DNA of 37,828 nucleotides, taken from the NCBI GenBank assembly GCA_020435295.1, contig JAGQZV010000011.1:1-37828 (forward strand), written 5' to 3'. A program made the translations under genes and the position numbers. The stretch is from Bdellovibrionales bacterium. GTDB taxonomy: Bacteria > Bdellovibrionota > FAC87 > UBA2466 > JACKAF01. Under the pieces are notes generated by a model. It had not been told where the DNA came from. It worked only from the letters and a program-made list of their open reading frames with translations, and searched no databases. Shown in pieces: positions 8,266 through 16,743 of the stretch. Position 1 is the first letter of the stretch, and each line of letters starts with the position of its first letter.

Positions 8266-9825
8266 CTAGTGAGAACGCCAAAAGGCTGGCATTAGTAGAA
8301 CCAGAATGGCAAAGACCTCCAACCTGCCAATTACCATCAAGAGCGAGAGGATGAGCCTCCCCGGACCGGATATCCAACCAAAGTTCTCCAAGGGCCCGAC
8401 CCCAGCTAGCCCGGGGCCCACGTTATTGAGGCTCGCAATCGCAGCCGCCATCGCAGTGGTCCCGGAAACCCCACTGGCTTGTTCGGTAACCATCAACAAA
8501 ACCGAGCCCACCCCAAATAGGAAAAGAATACCCAACACATAGGCTAGGATGGAGATTCGTTGGTGGTACTCCACGTTGTGGGTCCCAATACGAACCGATC
8601 GCAGAACACTGGGACGAAACGCACGTTCCAGCTCAACCTTCATTATCTTTAAAGCGCCGATAACACGGATTACTTTGATACCGCCTGCAGTAGATCCGCC
8701 ACACCCACCAATGAACATTAGCGTAATCAGCACGGCTTTGGGGATGAGTCCCCACTCGTCAAAATTTGCCGTCGCCGAACCCGTAGTCGTTTGGATCGAA
8801 ACCGCCTGAAATACGGCGTCCCGTACAACGCTTAGGATACCCTTGTTGTTAAGGGCGCCTGTCGTTTCGTGATACTCAGTCCCATAGATGAAGACTCCGA
8901 TAATAAGAGACGCGCCGACAATGATAGCAAGATAAACCCGCAGTTCAGTGTCCTTAATCGCGGAACGAAACTTGCCTAAGACAACCTTCTTGTACAATCC
9001 AAAGTTGATCCCGGCCAGAACCATGAAGAGAATAATCACCCACTGCACGGGCGCACTGTGACGTCCGGAACTGGCATTGTAGATATTGTACCCTCCCGTA
9101 CCCAAAGTCCCGAAGGACTCCGTGATGCAGGAAAACCAGCCAACCGACGGATCGACTAGTTTCATGAGCAGGATCTGCGAAACGGTAAGGGCGACGTAGA
9201 TTAGCAACAAAATGCGCGTCGTTTCCTTAATGTTTGAGGTCGCCGTGTCGGAAGCAATGCCAGTCGACTCAAAATGAAAGAGTTTCTTACCGCCTCCCCC
9301 TAACGAGGGGAGTACGGCTACGAAAATAACAACGATGCCCAAGCCACCTTGCCAGTGGGTGAACGCGCGCCAGAACAGAAGACCCCGGGGAATAGATTCG
9401 ACGTTAGAGAGGACCGTAGCTCCCGTAGTCGTCAAGCCACTCATCGCTTCAAAATAACAATTAATGAATGACAAGAATGCCCTGTCCTGAAAAGGCACAA
9501 ACACGTGCGTCTGAGCCCAAAAATAAAATGGGAAAGCAGCAAGCATGGCGCCAACGAGCCACGACATACTAACGAGAAACAATGCCTCACGTTTGCCAAA
9601 GTGCCCATCAGTACTTCCTATAAACCACAGTCCCCCGCCCACAAATCCTCCAATAGCCATGGTCACGAGAAACGCTCGTACAATTTCCATGTCTTGTCGC
9701 CAAGTGGATATGCGAAAAAAGTACTCAAAAATGGCCCAGCCAAATGCGAGCACCATGGAGGCACTCATCAGCAGAAGCAACAGCCCTAATAGCCGCAACA
9801 CATACCTGTAGTTGATGGTCTTCAC
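8266..9825 (-). CDS. trkH: TrkH-family potassium uptake membrane subunit
   Basis: Inner-membrane K+ (or Na+/K+) translocating subunit, 519 residues, with many hydrophobic helices. The four pore-loop repeats that form the selectivity filter are visible: TTTGA (132-136), GTLGTGG (239-245), QTTTGSA (345-351) and NNVGPG (467-472). All retain the key glycine. The GTG start overlaps the trkA stop as GTGA. There is little Shine-Dalgarno sequence, so translation is probably coupled to trkA, its cytoplasmic gating partner. Alternatives within the superfamily are KtrB or Na+-coupled variants; length and pairing with a double-RCK TrkA favour TrkH. Confidence 0.95.
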   Translation of the reverse strand: MKTINYRYVLRLLGLLLLLMSASMVLAFGWAIFEYFFRISTWRQDMEIVRAFLVTMAIGGFVGGGLWFIGSTDGHFGKREALFLVSMSWLVGAMLAAFPFYFWAQTHVFVPFQDRAFLSFINCYFEAMSGLTTTGATVLSNVESIPRGLLFWRAFTHWQGGLGIVVIFVAVLPSLGGGGKKLFHFESTGIASDTATSNIKETTRILLLIYVALTVSQILLMKLVDPSVGWFSCITESFGTLGTGGYNIYNASSGRHSAPVQWVIILFMVLAGINFGLYKKVVLGKFRSAIKDTELRVYLAIIVGASLIIGVFIYGTEYHETTGALNNKGILSVVRDAVFQAVSIQTTTGSATANFDEWGLIPKAVLITLMFIGGCGGSTAGGIKVIRVIGALKIMKVELERAFRPSVLRSVRIGTHNVEYHQRISILAYVLGILFLFGVGSVLLMVTEQASGVSGTTAMAAAIASLNNVGPGLAGVGPLENFGWISGPGRLILSLLMVIGRLEVFAILVLLMPAFWRSH

Positions 9826-11165
9826 TGTTGTATAAAGAGCCTTCTCAGCTCAGGTTCGACATCGGTGGGACCGATCACTACGAGGATGTCGTTCCGAATG
9901 ATGTTGTTATTTGCGCCGGGCACATGGACCTCACCTCCACGCTGAATGGCGGCGACAAAGGAGCCCTTTGGTAGGAAAATATCTTTCAACAACTTGTCGA
10001 CTGCCTCGCCCTCCCTCACGGGTCCCACTTCATACACATCCGCGACGTTTGGTGCGAGATTTGCGAGCCGACGTACACTTGAATCATCAACCAACTTTAA
10101 CAGCTCTTTCGCGGCTACAATGCGAGGGCTAAGCGGCCAATCCACGCCGAGATTTTCTAATAACGGAAGGTACGTCGGCATGTGTATTACCGCCGCGGTC
10201 AACCTGGCTCCCAACTGTTTTGCCTGCAAAGCCCCCAAGATATTGTGCTCGTCGTCGTCAGAAACAGCGATAAAAGCGGTGGCTTCGTCCAGGTGTTCTT
10301 CTTTGAACTCGATCGGATCGGTAGGATCGGAATCGAGCACCGTCAGGTGGGGAAACCGCTCCGAAAAATCGATGGCGCGCGCACGGTTCTTTTCAAATAC
10401 CCGGATGGCAAAATCCCTGCGCTTCAAATCTTCCGACAGCCACTCGGTCATTGAGGTAGCTCCCATAATAGCCACGCTGTTGTTTGAACTTTTTCTAGGG
10501 CTAAATAAATGCCGCACCAAAGTAAAATGCTTGCTTTCCCCAATCAGCGTAACCACGTCGTCCGCCAGCAAAGTGGTTTCCCCACCAGGGGTAAAATAAT
10601 GCCCATCACGATTGACTACGGCGAGGCGCACCTCACTAGGCAATTTCAACTCACTCAATTTCGTACCAATGGCTTTCGAGACTGTATCTACTGTGTAGCG
10701 GTGCATTTCGATCTTATTTTGAGCAAAACGCTCAATCGCCATGACGCCCGGATCTTCGAGCTTTCCTGTAATCGCTTGAGAAGTAAGCTGTTCGGGACAG
10801 ATAAGGTGATCAATCGAAAACTCTTTGCCGTAATCCATTAGAGTACTATCGATATAGGTTCGGTGATGAATGCGTGCCACGACACGGCCCGCGCCCATGC
10901 GCTTGCCAAGGGCTGCGGAAAGGAGGTTAAACTCGTCGTGATTGGTCGCCGCGATAAGTAAATCCGCCGAAGCAACCGACGCCTCTTTCAACGTTTCCGG
11001 ATGGCATGAAGATCCCCGAATGGAGCGAACATCCAGACTCTCTTCCACTAGGGCCAGCCTTGCAGCTGCTACGTCGATAACCGAAACCGCATGGCCTTCA
11101 CAGGAAAGCACCTCGGCGGCATGTTTCCCAACCTCGCCAGCCCCGCAAATGATGATTTTTTTCAT
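9822..11165 (-). CDS. trkA: Trk system potassium regulator with two RCK modules
   Basis: Cytoplasmic nucleotide-binding gating subunit of the Trk channel. The 447 residues form two tandem RCK units (TrkA-N plus TrkA-C each). The first Rossmann motif, ICGAGEVGKHAAEVL, is canonical for NAD(H) binding. The second, IMGATSMTEWLSEDL, has a degraded glycine pattern, common in the second repeat. AVSDDDEHNILGAL in the second half mirrors AATNHDEFNLLSAL in the first. The start ATG begins right at the Rossmann strand (MKKIIICGAG) with only a weak purine stretch upstream. It is 84 bases downstream of the histidine kinase gene and overlaps trkH. Confidence 0.95.
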   Translation of the reverse strand: MKKIIICGAGEVGKHAAEVLSCEGHAVSVIDVAAARLALVEESLDVRSIRGSSCHPETLKEASVASADLLIAATNHDEFNLLSAALGKRMGAGRVVARIHHRTYIDSTLMDYGKEFSIDHLICPEQLTSQAITGKLEDPGVMAIERFAQNKIEMHRYTVDTVSKAIGTKLSELKLPSEVRLAVVNRDGHYFTPGGETTLLADDVVTLIGESKHFTLVRHLFSPRKSSNNSVAIMGATSMTEWLSEDLKRRDFAIRVFEKNRARAIDFSERFPHLTVLDSDPTDPIEFKEEHLDEATAFIAVSDDDEHNILGALQAKQLGARLTAAVIHMPTYLPLLENLGVDWPLSPRIVAAKELLKLVDDSSVRRLANLAPNVADVYEVGPVREGEAVDKLLKDIFLPKGSFVAAIQRGGEVHVPGANNNIIRNDILVVIGPTDVEPELRRLFIQQ

Positions 11166-11249
11166 GCCGTTTGGTCTCTCGCTGGTGAAACTCTAGATGA
11201 TATAAGTCCCGGGACAGAAAGCCAACTCTTCGGCACAAAATGCAGCGCG

Positions 11250-13022
11250 TCAGGATTGCGCCGAGCCCTCAAAAAGAATGGGGACAAAAGCGGCCAAGTT
11301 CTTTGGCAATAAAGGAACCCCAAGTTTCTGACAACGGGCGCACACAGTTTTCTCGTCAGATCGGCTGGTTACTAGAACCGAGTTCGCCGCGATGGCATGT
11401 TCGGCAATTAGCTGCAGGCCATTTTTCGCCTCGCCCACCAACTCGTAGTCGATTAGATACACGTCGCTGGGTGAAGCGTTCTCAGATCTTTCGAACCAAC
11501 GGCTAGCGTCTTCACCCGTGGAAAAATGACAGATCTGCACAGCGCGTTCACGCAGCTTTAAAGAGCGAAAACGCCCTTCCCAAACGTGGTGGATCGACGG
11601 ATCGTCATCCAAAACGACCACTGTACTTCTCGGCTTGAGTACAAGCTGCGAAAAAAACCAATTCGGAATAGCGACACGGGGGAGGTCGATCTGCACTGTT
11701 GTTCCCTTGCTTTCCTGAGATTGAATGCGAATGTCTCCACCCCACGCTTCGACCGAGCGTTTGGCGTGGTACAAACCCAGTCCGGCGCCACTGGATTTGC
11801 CAAACGTCTCTCCGCGAGTCATCAGGCGCGGCAAATTCTCCGCAGAGATCCCTTTTCCATTATCGGTCACAGAAATCGTTACCACATCCTTGTCTGCAAA
11901 GGTCTCTACGACAACCTTTCCCTTTTCCCCCAAGGCTTCCACGCTGTTGTCGATGATGTTCGATAAGACTCGCTTAAATTCCGTGGGGTTAACTTTGGCA
12001 AAAAGTCCAAAGGAGCGCGGCCCGACGACAGAGTCGATTTGAATCTCCAATTTACCGCGGTACTGAACCCGCTTCTCGGAAAGAAGTGGTTCCACCAAAG
12101 TAGATATCAGCTCTGCCTTCACTTCCGTCTCAGTTGCCCCAGTATCTGCGGGGTGGCTGCGGTGCTTATCCAAGAGCCCGTTGGCGATGTCACGAATCCG
12201 TCCCAGAGCACCGCGCATTAAGACGCGCTTCTCTTCCGGTAACTGCGTCAGCCCCGTCGCCAGCATATCGAGTGCCGCTAATGGCGAACGAATATCGTGT
12301 GCCACCTGCGCAGCCATGTCGCCAATCGAAGCCTGCGTTTGCAAAGTCAAAGCTTTGTCTTTTTCCAAGTCTCGTTCGTGCATATAGCTCTGAAGCTTGC
12401 GATATAAGGCGACGGTCTCTTCCGCCACCCAAGGTTGCTCGCCCCCATCCCAATTCTCAGGATCACGAGCGAGTCGTTTGATAGGCTCGACGATTGATTT
12501 TTCCAGTTCCTTACGGATTCTGTAGGTAGTAAACAGTCCAAATAGAATCAACGGCACACAAAACCAAAAGACCACGGAAAAGCCGGTAGCGAGTCCCAAT
12601 TCCGGAGTTCGGCTTCGAACCACCAAGAACAAAGAGGAGCTGATTTCCTTTAGCGGCACGGCTAGACAGCTTTCAAAAGTGGGAACCCATTTGCGCCAAG
12701 AGCCTGCTCGCACCGTACAAATGTTTTCATCCTTAACAAATTCCAGCGAGCTTAGATTAAACTGGCGTTTGAGCTCTTCATTTAGAAGTTCGAGGGACCG
12801 CTCATCCCCGACTAGCAGTTCGCTGGCGATAGACCGTGTGATAGCGGGAGCAACCACTGCCAATCTTCGCTCTTCTTTTTCAATGCGAACCCGAACTTCC
12901 TGAAGGAGGGCGATAAGTGAAAAAATCGTAACAAAGAATATCGTCGCAATGAACGCCCAAACCGAGGCTTTTTTGGCTATCCAATCGATTGAGATGTGCG
13001 GGGTTTCAGCGACGGTTCTCAT
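11250..13022 (-). CDS. Hybrid sensor histidine kinase with C-terminal receiver domain
   Basis: Inner-membrane sensor kinase of 590 residues. Two membrane helices (about 20-41 and 147-167) bracket a periplasmic region of about 105 residues, followed by a short HAMP-like linker. HisKA contains the phospho-accepting H242 in AHDIRSP. The ATPase shows N box NIIDNSVEAL (N355), G1 DNGKGI (387-392) and G2 GAGLGLY (412-418). A receiver domain (about 466-585) keeps the acidic pair D472-D474, phospho-acceptor D525 in LIDYEL, T552/S553 and K574, so all phosphotransfer residues look intact. No DNA-binding output is encoded in this gene or next to it. It starts within the stop of the periplasmic binding protein gene (ATGA), so the two products probably work together. 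Control of the trk-pro genes is an inference from position. Confidence 0.92.
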   Translation of the reverse strand: MRTVAETPHISIDWIAKKASVWAFIATIFFVTIFSLIALLQEVRVRIEKEERRLAVVAPAITRSIASELLVGDERSLELLNEELKRQFNLSSLEFVKDENICTVRAGSWRKWVPTFESCLAVPLKEISSSLFLVVRSRTPELGLATGFSVVFWFCVPLILFGLFTTYRIRKELEKSIVEPIKRLARDPENWDGGEQPWVAEETVALYRKLQSYMHERDLEKDKALTLQTQASIGDMAAQVAHDIRSPLAALDMLATGLTQLPEEKRVLMRGALGRIRDIANGLLDKHRSHPADTGATETEVKAELISTLVEPLLSEKRVQYRGKLEIQIDSVVGPRSFGLFAKVNPTEFKRVLSNIIDNSVEALGEKGKVVVETFADKDVVTISVTDNGKGISAENLPRLMTRGETFGKSSGAGLGLYHAKRSVEAWGGDIRIQSQESKGTTVQIDLPRVAIPNWFFSQLVLKPRSTVVVLDDDPSIHHVWEGRFRSLKLRERAVQICHFSTGEDASRWFERSENASPSDVYLIDYELVGEAKNGLQLIAEHAIAANSVLVTSRSDEKTVCARCQKLGVPLLPKNLAAFVPILFEGSAQS

Positions 13023-14128
13023 TTTGAAACAACGTACGCGTAGTTAACCTTCGGACCTTCCAAGGTGAACACGGCTACTTTCATCGCGGTCTTGAAGTGG
13101 TCAGGCTTTAGGCGCCGCAAGTGCGCCAAAAAAGCCGCCTTGTCCTTCGGCTTCACTTCGCAGAGTTCCTGGGTAAGGCGCCGAATGAAATCCACCATCA
13201 TGAAGGATGCAAAATCAGGCAACACACTCTTGCCGGCATGCTCGCGCCTAAGAGAACGCACCTTATAATAGTCCCGCATGTTGGAAGCCGATGGTCCCCC
13301 GCGCACGTGAATGCCTCGTACAGACATTGGTAGATTGTATTTATCGAGGTTGGGTACCTGTTCATCGCCCCAGAAGTCAGCTCCAACAAATTTGATCGCA
13401 GGAAATTTCTCGTGCACCTGCTTGATGACATACGCGGAAAGGCTGGAAAAGTTGGGAATCAGCAGAAAATCTATCGGCTTTGCCGCTAACTCAGTCATAA
13501 GGCCTAGCAAATCGGGCGTGTTCCCGACGACGTCGATCCAAAAGAGGCGCTCAAACTTGCCCTGGGATTGGCGGGCGAATTCTTCGCCGAAGTCTTTGCA
13601 AGACGGGCAGCTCGCATCGATGAGTGCCCCGTACTGCCGCCCAAATACTCCCTTCTCAACGCCGACGACCGCTCCGTTGGCTAGTTCATCGATAGCAGGG
13701 TACATGGTGAAAAAGGGCGGGGGCAGGCTCGTTACAGCACGGGCACCCGCCATCGCAGAGACCATCGCCGTTTCACTAAGCCCTTTGCGCGCTACTAAGA
13801 AAGGATAACTAGACAGCGGACCGAAAATCGCCCAGACGCCCTCTTTTTCCAGTGCCTGCGCACGCTCTTTGGCGGACAGTTTGTCCTCGTCATCGTAATA
13901 AGCCAGGCGCGCCTCCAACTCGTACCCGCACTGGCCGAGTCGCTTGTCGTTCTCTCCGATGGCGTAAAAAAGAGCGGCCTCCAAGCCGCGTTGGTAATCG
14001 CTCAACCGTTGGGTGGGCGAAGCTTGGCCTTGGAGCATGCCCAGTTTCACGGCAATCCGCTCCTCGGAGGCCCCAGAGCTTAGCCCCTGCCACAGCACCC
14101 CCAGCGTTATCACCAGGATTCGCATCAT
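13019..14128 (-). CDS. Periplasmic ligand-binding protein (type I, LivJ-like)
   Basis: Extracytoplasmic solute-binding protein, 369 residues from the chosen start. A signal peptide (MMRILVITLGVLWQGLSSGA) is followed by a type I periplasmic-binding fold: VKLGMLQGQA strand, an early YQRGLEAAL helix, WAIFGPLSS near residue 95, and a second lobe with the IDFLLIPNFSS and KFVGADFWGD strands. No permease or ABC ATPase genes are adjacent. It instead overlaps a histidine kinase, so it more likely presents a ligand to that sensor than to a transporter. The start at 14128 (or the neighbouring ATG at 14125) follows GAGGTG. The open frame to 14269 adds an arginine-rich stretch before the signal and was not used. 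Confidence 0.85.
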   Translation of the reverse strand: MMRILVITLGVLWQGLSSGASEERIAVKLGMLQGQASPTQRLSDYQRGLEAALFYAIGENDKRLGQCGYELEARLAYYDDEDKLSAKERAQALEKEGVWAIFGPLSSYPFLVARKGLSETAMVSAMAGARAVTSLPPPFFTMYPAIDELANGAVVGVEKGVFGRQYGALIDASCPSCKDFGEEFARQSQGKFERLFWIDVVGNTPDLLGLMTELAAKPIDFLLIPNFSSLSAYVIKQVHEKFPAIKFVGADFWGDEQVPNLDKYNLPMSVRGIHVRGGPSASNMRDYYKVRSLRREHAGKSVLPDFASFMMVDFIRRLTQELCEVKPKDKAAFLAHLRRLKPDHFKTAMKVAVFTLEGPKVNYAYVVSK

Positions 14129-14368
14129 CAAACACCTCATTGAGCCTGTCCTAGGTTGCGACGCTTTTCGCAGACCGCCCCGTCGTATCAGAAAGCGAGG
14201 CGCTTTGGAAGTAGATTGCAGCGGCGGGTCATGCGGAGATTTATCTTTTATAATCAGTAAGTTACCCAATTGTGCTGCGGTCTCCCTCTTTGGGTCAAAA
14301 TTTTCTTAATTTCTACCGAAATAATAGAAGCAGGCCCCGATGTCCCAACTTTTTGAAAGGGGAGAGCC
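14129..14368. promoter_or_regulatory. Divergent intergenic region between the osmoadaptation cluster and the LysM gene
   Basis: This 240-base gap separates two divergent starts and should hold both promoters. A perfect TATAAT is at 14249-14254 on the plus strand, but its expected -35 position is poor. A Shine-Dalgarno AAGGGGAG lies at 14357-14364 just before the LysM start. On the minus strand TTGGGT and a GATAAA-like hexamer are about 18 bases apart near 14240-14275. Neither promoter is certain. Confidence 0.35.
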
Positions 14369-15619
14369 ATGAAGGTCTTAAAACGAACCACCAAGCTATC
14401 AGTCTGGATGATGTCTTTTCTAACGGCGCTCTTCTTTGTTTCCTGCGCGGGCCAAAACGAAAGCGAGTTTTTTGACGAAAGCCTAAAAGCCTCTATGGGC
14501 GATAGCCTCGATACGGGCATCGAAAACGTAGAGGAAATCGGTGGGGACGCGCCCCAGACGGCGGAATTGAGCGTGGATAGTTTGCTCTCTGAAGATCCCG
14601 CCGAGAACGCTTCCGAAAACGTGGACTCTGAAAGTGAAGAACTAGACGGCGAAATGGCCGCCCTGCTATCGGACGAAGAACCTGGCGCGGAAGGCGCCGA
14701 TGCGCTTTTTGAGGAAAACTCAGGCCCGGTCGCCCAAGCTGTAAGCGCCGAAATGCCGATGGAAAACAACGGCCCCCTCTTTGGATCCGAACCTTCTACT
14801 GACATGGCGCTGGACGGGCTAACGGCTCCCGAAGCGGCCCCTTTAGCACTTGAATCTTCAAATTTTGAGCCCGCCACCGTGGCGGCGCTCACCCCTGAGC
14901 CAGCCCCTCGCCGTGCTCGCTCACGCGCGAAGTCCAAAACCCCGGAAATCTCCGGTGACGCCATCCAAGAAGGTGGCCGCACCCTAAATCGCTACTACTT
15001 CGTGCGCAACGGCGACACCCCGGAATCCGTTTCTGAAATGATTTATGGAACGCAAGATCGGGTCGCTGACTTGCTGGCCTCAGCCGGCGGCGCTCCGAGC
15101 TGGGAACCCGGAACAGCCGTCTTTTACACGTCTACGGAGCAGCCAACAGATTCTAAAATGCGCTCGTTCTATTACGAACGCACGGTAAAACCCGAAACTT
15201 ATACCATTAAGCGCGGTGACAGTTTGGCGCAGATTGCGAAAGAGGCTTACGGAGACTCCCGTAGCTGGAAGGAAATCGCCGTAGTAAACCAGATGGGAGA
15301 TCCGACCGATCTCGAGGAAGGTCAACTCCTTGCGCTTGCTCCCAAGAATCTTAGCGATTACGCCCGCAACAACTGGATCGTTGCCCGTCAGCTTGATTCC
15401 AAAGATATTGAGCTAAGTGACGAAGCGATGGCCGCTCAAGCCAAAGCCGAGTTCAACAAACCCACTTCCGACATGGAACGCAACTCCGCCAGCCAACAAG
15501 CGAATGTAGGAATCAGCGGGTTTATTCGTCAAAACTGGTTGTTCCTCGGCGTTATCTTAACGATCGGGCTCGCCGCTCTTTTCTTCCTCGTCATTATGCC
15601 GAGGCGCTCGAGCTTCTAA
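14369..15619 (+). CDS. LysM-domain envelope protein with N-terminal lipobox-like signal and C-terminal membrane helix
   Basis: 416 residues with a strong Shine-Dalgarno. A hydrophobic N-terminus ends in FFVSC (C26), a possible lipobox although -3 is Phe. Residues 41-180 contain no Lys or Arg at all and are rich in Glu, Asp, Ser and Ala. A short basic patch (RRARSRAKSK, 181-190) follows. A divergent LysM-like segment (about 209-254) precedes a clear LysM (277-325, YTIKRGDSLAQIAKEAYGD), which should bind peptidoglycan. A single membrane helix (about 390-410) ends in PRRSSF. The layout resembles FimV/TspA-like proteins but lacks their cytoplasmic part. It converges with the deoxyhypusine-synthase-like gene, one base apart. 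Confidence 0.85.
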   Translation: MKVLKRTTKLSVWMMSFLTALFFVSCAGQNESEFFDESLKASMGDSLDTGIENVEEIGGDAPQTAELSVDSLLSEDPAENASENVDSESEELDGEMAALLSDEEPGAEGADALFEENSGPVAQAVSAEMPMENNGPLFGSEPSTDMALDGLTAPEAAPLALESSNFEPATVAALTPEPAPRRARSRAKSKTPEISGDAIQEGGRTLNRYYFVRNGDTPESVSEMIYGTQDRVADLLASAGGAPSWEPGTAVFYTSTEQPTDSKMRSFYYERTVKPETYTIKRGDSLAQIAKEAYGDSRSWKEIAVVNQMGDPTDLEEGQLLALAPKNLSDYARNNWIVARQLDSKDIELSDEAMAAQAKAEFNKPTSDMERNSASQQANVGISGFIRQNWLFLGVILTIGLAALFFLVIMPRRSSF

Positions 15620-15620
15620 G

Positions 15621-16640
15621 TTACCAACCCAGAACGTAGGCGAACACAAGAGGCGCCACTATCGTGGCGTCTGATTCGACAATGAATCGCGGTGTGTCCA
15701 CGCCCAACTTACCCCATGTGATCTTCTCATTAGGAACGGCTCCGGAATAGGAACCGTAGCTAGTCGTCGAATCGGAAATTTGACAGAAGTAACCCCAAAG
15801 CGGGACTGACTTGGTATCGTCGTGGCGAAGAATATCCTGATTGATCAACGGAACGACACAGATAGGAAAATCGCCCGCAATCCCGCCACCGACTTGGAAA
15901 AAACCGTAGGAGTTGTCTGTAGCCTCGGTGCGGTACCATTCCACGAGTGCGGCCATGTATTCCAAGCCACTCTTCATTGACCGCAAAGAACGCAGATTCC
16001 CGCGGTGCGTTTCGGCCACGCAGGCGTTTCCGAGTGTAGAATCCTCCCACCCTGGAACAAACATCGGAAGATTCTTTTCCCAAGCCGCCACGAGCCAGCT
16101 GTTCTTCGGATCAATCTGAAACGGCCGCTCCGATTCGGGCATCGCCATCCAGTCACCGATCAGCTGATAAAAATACTCGTGCGGAAAATAGCGCTCGCCA
16201 GACTCTTCGGCCAAAGCCCACTTGCGCACCATCAGCTTGTCGATAACGCGCATGGCATCGTCTTCGGGAATGCAGGTATCCGTCACACGGTTCATACCTT
16301 TATCCAATAGAGCCGCCTCTTGAGCCGCTGTTAGATCGCGGTAATTGGGAATTCTACGGTAATGCTCATGCGCCACCAGGTTGTAGACGTCTTCTTCCAG
16401 ATTAGCGCCCGTACAGCTAATGGCGTGTACCTTACCCTGCCGAATCATCTCCGCCAGCGACAGTCCCAATTCAGCGGTGCTCATGGCCCCTGCCAACGTC
16501 ACCAGCATTTTGCCGCCTTTTTCAAGATGAACACGATACCCTTCTGCTGCATCCACCAGAGCCGCCGAGTTAAAATGGCGGTAATGGTAGGTGATGAAGT
16601 GAGAAACGGGCGACTTTGCTGGGTCAAACATTCGAGCCAT
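15621..16640 (-). CDS. Deoxyhypusine synthase-like NAD-dependent aminobutyltransferase
   Basis: 339 residues of the deoxyhypusine synthase family, enzymes that move an aminobutyl group from spermidine. The C-terminal ITWGKLGVD motif supplies the lysine that forms the covalent imine intermediate, and SDATIVAPLVFAYVLG follows as in eukaryotic enzymes. SCTGANLEEDVYN and FQVGGGIAGD match NAD-binding segments. The eukaryotic GSDSGA spermidine-contact motif reads GSYSGA here, and the HH pair after GGG is absent, so the acceptor and donor are probably different. Bacteria lack eIF5A; known bacterial relatives are thought to act on polyamines (homospermidine-synthase-like). The start has AGGAGGT ten bases upstream and a good promoter further upstream. 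Confidence 0.87.
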   Translation of the reverse strand: MARMFDPAKSPVSHFITYHYRHFNSAALVDAAEGYRVHLEKGGKMLVTLAGAMSTAELGLSLAEMIRQGKVHAISCTGANLEEDVYNLVAHEHYRRIPNYRDLTAAQEAALLDKGMNRVTDTCIPEDDAMRVIDKLMVRKWALAEESGERYFPHEYFYQLIGDWMAMPESERPFQIDPKNSWLVAAWEKNLPMFVPGWEDSTLGNACVAETHRGNLRSLRSMKSGLEYMAALVEWYRTEATDNSYGFFQVGGGIAGDFPICVVPLINQDILRHDDTKSVPLWGYFCQISDSTTSYGSYSGAVPNEKITWGKLGVDTPRFIVESDATIVAPLVFAYVLGW

Positions 16641-16682
16641 TTTTCGTTGGACCTCCTAGGTATCGTTCAGTAGACAGGAGTT

Positions 16683-16711
16683 TTCATACCAGAAGAAGTA
16701 CGCTGAATCAA
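16683..16711 (-). promoter_or_regulatory. Sigma-70-type promoter of the deoxyhypusine-synthase-like gene
   Basis: Reading the minus strand, TTGATT (16711-16706) and TATGAA (16688-16683) are separated by 17 bases. Transcription would start near 16676, giving a leader of about 36 bases with the Shine-Dalgarno. Confidence 0.6.
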
Positions 16712-16743
16712 ACGATGAGCCGGGAAATCAAGCTGGGTGAGCT

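Noticed and set aside
9946-10599. 217-residue plus-strand frame antisense to trkA
   Set aside because: Ser/Thr/Arg-rich composition typical of antisense to a conserved gene.
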